Source: Pseudo-nitzschia pungens (Eukaryota > Bacillariophyta > Bacillariophyceae > Bacillariales > Bacillariaceae). From it: DNA of 64,000 nt. Numbering within the stretch: position 1 is the first letter of the stretch; every line of letters starts with the position of its first letter. The position numbers were made by a program, and so were the translations under genes. Below, piece after piece: positions 51,576 through 59,073 of this stretch. The stretch spans positions 1,647,001 through 1,711,000 of the forward strand of contig CM074758.1 of assembly GCA_037355855.1 (NCBI GenBank), in the 5' to 3' direction. The notes beneath the pieces are model-generated. The model was not told where the DNA came from and ran no database searches. It saw only the letters and a list, made by a program, of their open reading frames with translations.

Positions 51576-53785
51576 ATGGCGGATGAGCTCGATCGTGCCT
51601 GTCCCAATTGCGGATCGAAGAATATCGAATCGCAGGGCGCTGCCGGGAATTCTGTCTGTACAGAATGCGGTGTGATCCTAGAAGAAAACGCAATTGTCAG
51701 CCACATGGAGTTCGTGGAAGGAGCGGGTGGTTCTAGTTCCATGTAAGTGCAGTGCGCTGTGCTCGCCTGTTGTGAAGGAAGGCGCCATCCCGTTGTGATG
51801 GCATCGTCTGAGTGGCAATGATGATGCAGGTGAAACTCGATTTTTCACACCGTCTCGATGCTATCTCGTTTCATTTCGAAAACTGTGCAATGTTGATCCG
51901 AAAAGGGTGGGTCAATTCGTGAGCGCAACTTCTCGAAAAGCGTACACCGGGGGAGGAGGTCGCGGAGGGGGAAACTACGGCTTTTCCCGCGACAGCAGAG
52001 AAACTACGCTGGCGAACGGACGCCGGCGCATTCAAGAAGTCGCATCGCGACTCCGATTGGGCAGCCACTACGTCGATGCCGCTCACCGGCTCTTCACCAT
52101 AGCGGTGGAGAAGAACTTTGTCCAGGGTCGTCGCACCATACACGTTGTGGCAGCGTGTTTGTACATCTCCTGTCGGCAGGAAAAGTCGCAACACATGCTG
52201 ATCGATTTCAGCGATGCGCTCCAGGTGAATGTGTACACGCTGGGGACGTGTTTTTTGAAGTTCCGACGGCTCTTGGGTTTGAAGCTGGCGATTCTAGATC
52301 CTGCGTTGTGTAAGTCAATCGGCGCAGAGCGGATGGGTTTCGTGGGATTCGTTTGTAGTCGCACCAATCGATTTGATCAACACGGTGGTACCGATTGTGA
52401 AATTGCCAAACAATGATCTGCGCCTTCTAATAAAACATCTGTCGTTTTCCAATGCAGACATATACCGGTTTGCGGCCCATTTGGACTTGGACGACAAGGC
52501 CAATGAAGTTGCGCTGACGGCACTCCGGTTGGTGGGAAGAATGAAACGGGATTGGATCGTTGCGGGACGGCGGCCTGCCGGAATTTGCGCTGCCGCTCTG
52601 CTGATCGCGTCCCGAGCTCACGGCTTTAGCCGCCACGAGCAAGACGTCACACGCATTCTCAGGGTTTGCGGCATGACGGTCAATACCCGCGTGAAAGAAT
52701 TCGAACAGACTCCGTCGGCAGCGCTGACCCTGGAACAATTCAACAAGGTGGAACTGGAGAACGAGGCCGATCCCCCTGCCTTTACCAAAAATCGGATACT
52801 GGAGGCGAGGGCGCGAGCCATCGAAGAAAACAATATCGAACTTTTGACGAGCGGGGCCCTAGACGATCCGACGAAATCGAAACGATACAGCAGTAAATGG
52901 CGAGATACTACCGCGTCGTCAGAAAAGACCGAGGCCTTTGAGAGACTTTACAAATCATTGGAAAAACAAATGGGCGACAAGAAAAACGAGAAAGACGACG
53001 ACAACGACGACGACGGGGAAGCAAACGAGAACGATGAAAACGATGGAGAAGGCAACGAAGACGATGGCAACAAGGTCGAGAGTGAAGAAGGTGTTACAGA
53101 TAGAGAGAAGGACGGGGCCGAGCAAGCAGACGAGCAAGATGCCGTCAAGGGAAAATCACCAGTGAAAAATTCAGAAAGTGAAAATCCCGACGACGGATTG
53201 TCAAAGGGGGAAGAGAATCAGATAGTACCCAGCAGCAACATCGTGGCATCGAAATGGGAAAAGGCATACCCGAAGAGCAACTCGGGGAAAAAACTGATTT
53301 TGCCGGATCATGCCACACCGGAGGAGCGATTGCCGCCCACACAACCAGTGGAAGGGACACTCGACGTTACTGTTTGGCGAAAGGATATGCCGCAAGTTAT
53401 GATCGATGACATTGAATCGATGTTTCGGAATCCGACCGAAATTGCGCAGAAAGAAGCAATTTTCAACAAAATCAACAAGGACTACATCATGTTGGAGGCT
53501 CAGAAAAAGAAGAATCGAGCCGAAGCAGAGCAGGCAATCGACGACGCGGACAAAGACCTGATCGAACAGGCACAGGGGATGGAACGATACCGCAAACGAA
53601 AAGGGCGGTCCAAGGATGGAACGACCGAGGAGGCCTTGCTAGAAGCGGTCGCCAATCGGAAAATCAGCCGAAAAATCAATTACGATGCAATGTCCTCGAT
53701 CTTTGACGACGGGAGTTTTTCGGGGGGAACTGGTTTGGAGGATCCATTTGCGGCAAAAGAAAGCACGGGGATGGAAGAAATTTAA
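51576..53785 (+). CDS. BRF1: Transcription factor IIIB subunit BRF1
   Basis: Part of TFIIIB, which recruits RNA polymerase III to tRNA and 5S genes; nuclear. Three exons joined here: 51576-51742, 51906-52309 and 52458-53785. The introns are 163 bp (GTAAGT...AAAAG, phase 2) and 148 bp (GTAAGT...ATGCAG, phase 1), total 632 residues. The zinc ribbon is at about residues 9-33 (C-P-N-C...C-T-E-C). Then 'SSMVGQFVSATS', cyclin fold 1 ('HYVDAAHRLFTIAVEKNFVQG') and, across intron 2, 'LDPAL|YIYRFAAHLDL'. Cyclin fold 2 follows ('EVALTALRLVGRMKRDWI', 'GRRPAGICAAALLIASRAH'). After an Asp/Glu-rich linker comes the BRF homology block with 'SRKINYDAMSSIFDD', which binds TBP in yeast. An alternative acceptor at 52358 keeps the frame but adds 33 residues in a conserved join, so it is less likely. 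Confidence 0.95.
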
Positions 53786-53893
53786 AGTAGAAGCATAAGC
53801 GCCAAAAATGTTAAAGCAGAGGCTAAGTAAAATTTATGATTATCCACGTCACGATGTCGTTGTCGCTCTGCATAATAGCTGGCCAGAAATCTG

Positions 53894-54883
53894 TTAGAGA
53901 TATATGAATGTGCATATGGTTACATCTACAATTCGTCGGATGTGTCCTCGAACCATTTCGCCACCATCCGGCTGTGGTGTCAAATCAACGGGAATGTTTT
54001 CCCCATTTGCTCTCAATGCATCCAGGGCTCTTGCTGCAGCATCTGACACCGGGGGATTTCGGGCTTGCACCAGGTGCCTTGTTTCTGGAGATTCGGTAGC
54101 CATTACTGCCTCAAGGGTTTCTCTTGGCTTGTCCCCCAGCCGTTCCCTCCGTTCCACACTCAAGATTTCGTTCATTTTTCGATACGCCAATCTCCTGTAG
54201 GCATAGGCTTCTCCTTTCTTCCAAAGGAACAGTGGATTTGCTTTGGTCGCCGCACCTTCAACCTGTTCCAACCAGTCAGCAAGTGACAATTCTATAAAGT
54301 CAAGCCATTCTTCTTTCGTAAGCTTTATGTCGAAACGTCCCAGTTCGGGTCTAGCTCGAAAGGTGTACACAGAAGCATTGGATGCAGAGTCTTCTTCCTT
54401 CCAGTCAAACACTGTTTTATCGAAGGTCGACCGGTCCACCATACAGAAGACGAAAGCCAACTTCTCTGCTTTTTCCCCAATCAGCTCTTTTATAGCCGGT
54501 CGCTCATCGAGTGAGAGGGAGAAGCCTTGAAAGCCTTCGGTGCCGTAAATGCTGTGGAAAAGCCCGGCGTTGGTTACGTGTACGGGCGAACCCCAATATC
54601 TCAGAACGGCTTGCACCCCCTTCAAATGTTCGTCAAATGCAGCACTTCCGGTGTGCTCCAAGACTTCGGGGACTTTTTCGTTCACATATTTCCACAGTTG
54701 ATCATCAGCATCCTTCCACTTCTTGACAAGATTTTCGTCGGTGCCGTTATTCGGTGCCTTGAACTTGGCACATTCATCCAACGACTCGTTTCCGCTAGCT
54801 AAATCCAGAGTGGTCCAAAAAAGCGCAGCGACCAACAAGCCTAATAGTGACCGAAGTGATCGGTCAACAATCCGGTAGCTCAT
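53894..54883 (-). CDS. Secreted or ER protein, DUF6817-like
   Basis: A 329-residue single-exon protein. Residues 10-30 ('LRSLLGLLVAALFWTTLDLASG') form a signal peptide or anchor. The central block 'EHTGSAAFDEHLKGVQAVLRYWG', shown in outline as H-T-G-S then H-L-x-G-V, is followed by 'GLFHSIYGTEGFQGF' and 'LIGEKAEKLAFVFCMVDRS'. This His/Asp-containing pattern matches the family I recall as DUF6817. H-x(n)-H and the Asp could bind a metal, as in HD-type folds, but that is inference. The C-terminal third is charged and contains 'EAVMATESPETRHLVQ'. Function unknown. Convergent with BRF1, 108 bp apart. Confidence 0.7.
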   Translation of the reverse strand: MSYRIVDRSLRSLLGLLVAALFWTTLDLASGNESLDECAKFKAPNNGTDENLVKKWKDADDQLWKYVNEKVPEVLEHTGSAAFDEHLKGVQAVLRYWGSPVHVTNAGLFHSIYGTEGFQGFSLSLDERPAIKELIGEKAEKLAFVFCMVDRSTFDKTVFDWKEEDSASNASVYTFRARPELGRFDIKLTKEEWLDFIELSLADWLEQVEGAATKANPLFLWKKGEAYAYRRLAYRKMNEILSVERRERLGDKPRETLEAVMATESPETRHLVQARNPPVSDAAARALDALRANGENIPVDLTPQPDGGEMVRGHIRRIVDVTICTFIYL

Positions 54884-55444
54884 GTTGATTGTGGTTGTGA
54901 TGATGTTGTGATGGCTAGCGGAAGAAGCATCCTTGTGATTGCCGCTCTGTGCAGGCGTGAATTACAATAGTGAGTGCAAGAGTTTTGTCCGACAACCGAC
55001 ACGTCGTAATCTTACTACCGGTACTAACCTTACTTGTCAAACATCGAACTTCGAGAGCGAAATAAGCACTTTGAAGTTTGAATAAGGTTACCGGTACATA
55101 AAAGTAAACCTTAAGGTTACGTGTACTATTGAAGGTATGAAATACCTTACGGTAACCTTAAGATTAACCTTAAGGTTAGGATCATAGATCATAAATCATA
55201 AAATCGCAGCATCACTTCCACGTGGCATCAGTTTCGGCCAACAAAAATTCGGGAAGGTTTCATCGGTCGATGCGATGAGAAACAACAAAATAATTGAACC
55301 CCAAAAGCAGCATCTCGGGAAGATGTAACTTTCACCGAAAAACTCCTTACTAGTTGTGTTATTGAGAAAGACTTCCCTCCAAGGTCGAATGCAAGAAGTC
55401 CAAGTAGACCACTCCAGCAACTGGTAGAAAACACAGACGCAATA
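54884..55444. repeat. Divergent intergenic region with CCTTAAGG/GGTAACC words
   Basis: Contains the promoters of the DUF6817-like gene and RIO1. From 55005 to 55185 the sequence is largely CTTAC, TACCGGTA, GGTTACC and CCTTAAGGTTA words, including a perfect palindrome at 55166-55179. Confidence 0.65.
55166..55179. repeat. Perfect 14-bp palindrome TAACCTTAAGGTTA
   Basis: Equals its reverse complement. A shorter copy (AACCTTAAGGTTA) lies near 55109-55121, and GGTAACCTTAAG occurs between them, so the patch can fold in several ways. Confidence 0.85.
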
Positions 55445-57148
55445 ATGGCGCAATACGAAGACGCAGCAGAAATAGATACCTCCAAGTTGCGGGAGGAATT
55501 TGAAGGATTTGTTCTCGACGACGACGACGACGACGACGACGATTATTACTTCGACGATGACGATGGTCCGGTTGGCGGCGGAGGCGGCGGCGGTGGAGGA
55601 TCTTCTTCCAAAGCGAATAGCATCAACATGTCAGGTGCCAACACAAAGATGAATTTCTCTCACTCGGTTTCAAACACCGTGAGCAAGATGCAATCCATCG
55701 AGGCCAAGAAACGCACCCTTCATACATCTCGTGATGATCGTGCAACTTCCGAACAATGTCTTGATCCCAGGACGCGGTTGATGCTTTTCAAGATGCTTAG
55801 CAACGGTATTCTTGATAAAATTGACGGATGTTTGAGCACCGGGAAAGAAGCCAATGTGTACTATGCCAAGGCGGGGAAAAAGGCCGCCCAATTCAAATTA
55901 ATGAAAGGCAAGAAAAATGACAACGACGAACCCGTTCTCAACATCAATACGGAAATTGGTGATGTCGGAGAATTCGCCATCAAGATTTACAAGACTAGTA
56001 TTTTGGTCTTCAAAGATCGTGATAAGTACGTGTCGGGAGAACATCGATGGAGAAAGGGATATTGCAAAAGCAACCCGCGAAAAATGGTAAAGGTTTGGGC
56101 AGAAAAAGAGTTGCGGAACTACAGACGAATTCACGCCGCGGGAATTCCCTGCCCAACCCCGATTTTCCTCAAGGCTCACATTCTGTTGATGGAGTTTTTG
56201 GGCGAAAACGGATGGCCAAGTCCGCGTTTGAAGGACGCTGGACTGCGCGAGAAACACATGCGTGAGGCGTACGTTCAGACGATATTGATAATGCGACATT
56301 TGTACCAGAGATGCAAACTAGTCCACGGAGATCTGAGTGAATACAATCTTTTGTGGCACAAGAGTCGAGTATATGTGATCGATGTCAGTCAATCGGTCGA
56401 AACGGACCATCCCTCCGCCCTGGACTTTCTGAGAAAAGATGCTTCCAATGTGAATGACTATTTTTCCAAGGTCGGGAACCTCAACGTCATGACAACCCGA
56501 CAGCTGTTCGAGTTCATCACAACCGTAATTTCCACCGACTCTACCACTGATGAATCCACTGCGGAAATGAATTATCTAGAAGAGATAATGAAAGAAGTCG
56601 AGACTTCTTTCAAAGAACTGTCGTCAAAAACCGAACAAGAGCGACGTGAAAACGATCAACAAAACCAGGTCGACGAGGCTGTGTTTATGAGCAGTTTTCT
56701 GCCCCGTAGCTTGAATCAAGTGGCTGACTACGACATTCAACAGATAGCGAAAGGCAACGTCGAGGAAACGTACGCACACGCTGTTGCGGCGTTGACCGGC
56801 AACCAAGATGTTGTAGAAAACTATAAGAATTACAAGGCAGGAGAAGGTGTAGTTCCCAAGGTGAGGTTTGTAGGCGACGACGCCACCAATTCCGATGTCG
56901 ATGATTCCGATGACAAGAACCCTGCCGATGATAGCGACGACGACGACAGTGGTGATGAATCTGGATTCGTCAAGGTTCCCAAAACACAGGAAGAGCTGGA
57001 CAGGGAGAAAGCTGAATTGAAAGCTTCTCGGAAAGCGAACAAGAAGGCAGTCCGGGAAGAAAAGGCCGAAAAGCGATCGACAAAGATAAAAAAGAAGGAT
57101 AAAAAGAGGGCCATCAAGAAAGCCAAAGCTGGTAATCGGAGTAGGTAA
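55445..57148 (+). CDS. RIO1: RIO1 serine/threonine kinase
   Basis: An atypical kinase/ATPase needed for late 40S ribosome maturation, in the cytosol. 567 residues, one exon. The N-terminus is acidic with a poly-Asp run and a Gly-rich run. The kinase domain begins at about residue 118 with 'ILDKIDGCLSTGKEANVYYA', seen in outline as the RIO loop S-T-G-K-E-A-N-V. Then come 'AIKIYKTSILVFKDRDKYV' (Lys for ATP), 'RNYRRIHAAGIPCPTP' and 'LLMEFLGENGWPSP'. The catalytic 'VHGDLSEYNLLW' (Asp about 294) and the metal-binding 'VIDVSQSVETDHP' (Asp about 310) follow, the latter being the usual RIO1 autophosphorylation site. The C-terminus is acidic and then strongly basic ('KRSTKIKKKDKKRAIKKAK'), like family members that shuttle to pre-ribosomes. 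All catalytic residues look intact. Convergent with the crotonase gene, 98 bp apart. Confidence 0.97.
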   Translation: MAQYEDAAEIDTSKLREEFEGFVLDDDDDDDDDYYFDDDDGPVGGGGGGGGGSSSKANSINMSGANTKMNFSHSVSNTVSKMQSIEAKKRTLHTSRDDRATSEQCLDPRTRLMLFKMLSNGILDKIDGCLSTGKEANVYYAKAGKKAAQFKLMKGKKNDNDEPVLNINTEIGDVGEFAIKIYKTSILVFKDRDKYVSGEHRWRKGYCKSNPRKMVKVWAEKELRNYRRIHAAGIPCPTPIFLKAHILLMEFLGENGWPSPRLKDAGLREKHMREAYVQTILIMRHLYQRCKLVHGDLSEYNLLWHKSRVYVIDVSQSVETDHPSALDFLRKDASNVNDYFSKVGNLNVMTTRQLFEFITTVISTDSTTDESTAEMNYLEEIMKEVETSFKELSSKTEQERRENDQQNQVDEAVFMSSFLPRSLNQVADYDIQQIAKGNVEETYAHAVAALTGNQDVVENYKNYKAGEGVVPKVRFVGDDATNSDVDDSDDKNPADDSDDDDSGDESGFVKVPKTQEELDREKAELKASRKANKKAVREEKAEKRSTKIKKKDKKRAIKKAKAGNRSR

Positions 57149-57246
57149 AACATAGCCACTAGATGACACGAGGAATAACGCTTATAGGAATACGCAGTTC
57201 GGAGATGATGACTCTAGCAAATAAATCCTCCGTCCAGAATCTTGTT

Positions 57247-58248
57247 CTATTCCTTTCTTTTTGTGTAGGGAACATCCCATCCAAGCGCTGATCGTCCCGA
57301 TGCAGCCAGCTGATTCCAGGACGCGAGCAAACCTTCCTGGAGTTTCGTTTCCAAGCGGAGGGACTCCTCATCCGAGGCCGTCCAGGTGCGTTGATAGAGC
57401 TTCTTTGCGGCGGCAATGGCATCGGGGGACCTCTCCACGAGCTGTGCCGCAAAGAGCTCTGCCTCGGCCATGGGATCGTCACAGACACGCGTGACGAGTC
57501 CGAGATTGGCGGCTTCCGACCCGCTGATTATCCGACCGCTCATTGTCAACTCCTTGGCGACGTCCATTCGTACCAGTTCCGGGAGAAAAATGCTCGCTCC
57601 CATATCGGGTATCAAACCCCACTTTCCTTCCATGATGGAGAGCTTGCAGTCCGGAGTGCTGTACCGAAAATCCGCGCCCAGCGCAACCTGAAACCCAGCG
57701 CCGTAACACATGCCCCGCAGGACGGCAATGACCGGCACGTTCAATTCCCGCCACAAGATGGAGACGTCCTGAGCCAGATTGCTCGTGATGGTCCGACCCG
57801 TGCCAGCCGGTGCCTGCTCGTCGTCGCCAACCTCCCCTCGCACAGCGCACGGCCGGGTTCGCCGATCGATGAGTCTTCGTATCTTCTTCCGCGGATTCCC
57901 ATCCTTCAAAACGTTTTTTACGTCCAGTCCCGTGCTGAACGCGCGTCCTTGGCCACTCACGATGACGGCTCGGATGGAACGGTCGTCTTTCAATCCGGTC
58001 GCTGTTTCGGCAACCGCCTCAAACATGGCCATGTCGAAAGCATTGAGTTTGTCGGGACGAGCCAGCTGAACGCGGCACACTCCCGTCGATGCATCGATTT
58101 CAGTCACGACTCGATCGCTCTTGGTGTCACTGCTCGCTGCGAAAAATCGTCGTTGGAAACCCGGCAGTCGAGAAACGTGATGCTTCCTCGACAACACCAA
58201 CGACGAATACCTAGTTCCTTTCCGAAAAACACCGGAATTCGAAGCCAT
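57247..58248 (-). CDS. Enoyl-CoA hydratase/isomerase family protein, probably mitochondrial
   Basis: A 333-residue single-exon protein. The first 45 residues are Arg/Ser-rich and lack acids ('RKGTRYSSLVLSRKHHVSRL...RRFFAASS'), like a mitochondrial presequence with an R-R-F-F-A-A-S cleavage region. The crotonase fold follows: 'RPDKLNAFDMAMFEAV', oxyanion-hole segment 1 'GQGRAFSTGLDVKNV', oxyanion-hole segment 2 'VIAVLRGMCYGAGFQVALGAD', and 'GLIPDMGAS'. The glutamates that act as acid/base in classical hydratases are replaced by other residues, with Asp in 'IPDMGAS' as in some isomerases. The exact reaction (hydratase, isomerase or another) therefore cannot be fixed. A loop of about 40 residues between the two oxyanion segments (R-R-T-R-P-C-A-V-R-G...) is longer than usual. 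Confidence 0.88.
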   Translation of the reverse strand: MASNSGVFRKGTRYSSLVLSRKHHVSRLPGFQRRFFAASSDTKSDRVVTEIDASTGVCRVQLARPDKLNAFDMAMFEAVAETATGLKDDRSIRAVIVSGQGRAFSTGLDVKNVLKDGNPRKKIRRLIDRRTRPCAVRGEVGDDEQAPAGTGRTITSNLAQDVSILWRELNVPVIAVLRGMCYGAGFQVALGADFRYSTPDCKLSIMEGKWGLIPDMGASIFLPELVRMDVAKELTMSGRIISGSEAANLGLVTRVCDDPMAEAELFAAQLVERSPDAIAAAKKLYQRTWTASDEESLRLETKLQEGLLASWNQLAASGRSALGWDVPYTKRKE

Positions 58249-58881
58249 TGTCCCTTGTTGTCTCTGCTGATGAAACGAACCGGAATTGGATGATAGATCG
58301 TGAATACAACTCGAACAATCGTATTTCTTTAGTATTAGTGAACATTACTCAAACTAATTTTGATAATAACCCACTACCGCAAGTATGGATCATCGCCCAA
58401 GCATTGTTGTTTAATACTTCTAGTTGATCGAGGAAAGAATCCATTCGTCTTGTTGATCTTGTGGAAAGAGAAAAGAGACTTGGTTGACACCACCTATGAT
58501 CGGCTTCTACCAAACTACTATACGTGTATATTTAAGATATGAAGTACCGAATCAAACCGTGTAACCAAGCCGTCCGCCATCCGTCACGAGTCGAGTCGCG
58601 CCGTTGAGAGACGAACTACGCACAGGCTCCAGAAAAAGCGCCCATGATGATATTCGTTTCCAGAGACTGCAATCGATCCGAAACAACGATCAACCGTGTT
58701 CGTGTCGTTCGAATGAATCACCCTCTCGACGGCAGTAACTTAACTCTCCCTCGCGATTGCTCGCACACGAGGGAAAACATAACTGAATTTTGATTAGAGA
58801 TTTAATTCGACTCGGTTTGGTTTGGATTGTTGAATTATTGATTGATCGAAGGAATAGAAACCTCATCAGCAACGATATGAA
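58249..58881. other. Divergent promoter region of crotonase and UPF2 genes
   Basis: About 630 bp, AT-rich, with no supported coding sequence. It ends in the 5' flank of the RGG ORF at 58882. Confidence 0.5.
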
Positions 58882-59073
58882 ATGACGGAGGCGTCCACTG
58901 GTCAGCAAGGCGACGGCGGCGGAGGGCGAGGCGCTAGTGGTCGCGGAGGAGGAAAAGGAAACAAATCACGAGGGGGACGAGGTGGCGGCGGCGGCGGCGG
59001 TCGAGGAGGCCGTGGGAAAAAGAACAACGAGAAGAAAGAGGCAAACAAGGCCAATAACAAAGATGAAACCTAA
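58882..59073 (+). CDS. RGG-rich ORF overlapping the UPF2 start: N-terminal extension or upstream ORF
   Basis: A 63-codon ORF starting ATG at 58882, Gly/Arg-rich (G-G-R-G-A-S-G-R-G-G-G repeats) and then Lys/Asn-rich, stopping at TAA 59071-59073. It is in a different frame from the UPF2 body and overlaps the ATG at 59063 by 11 bases. Two readings are possible. First, it is the true UPF2 N-terminus, joined by a one-base shift at ACC TAA C; the composition runs on smoothly, and UPF2 also ends in an RGG tail. Second, it is an upstream ORF that limits UPF2 translation. The sequence alone cannot decide. Confidence 0.55.
   Translation: MTEASTGQQGDGGGGRGASGRGGGKGNKSRGGRGGGGGGGRGGRGKKNNEKKEANKANNKDET

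Noticed and set aside
52359..52457. Earlier acceptor for BRF1 intron 2 at 52358 (49-bp intron)
   Set aside because: It adds 33 residues inside a conserved join. The acceptor at 52456-52457 gives D-P-A-L-Y-I-Y-R-F-A, as expected for BRF1.
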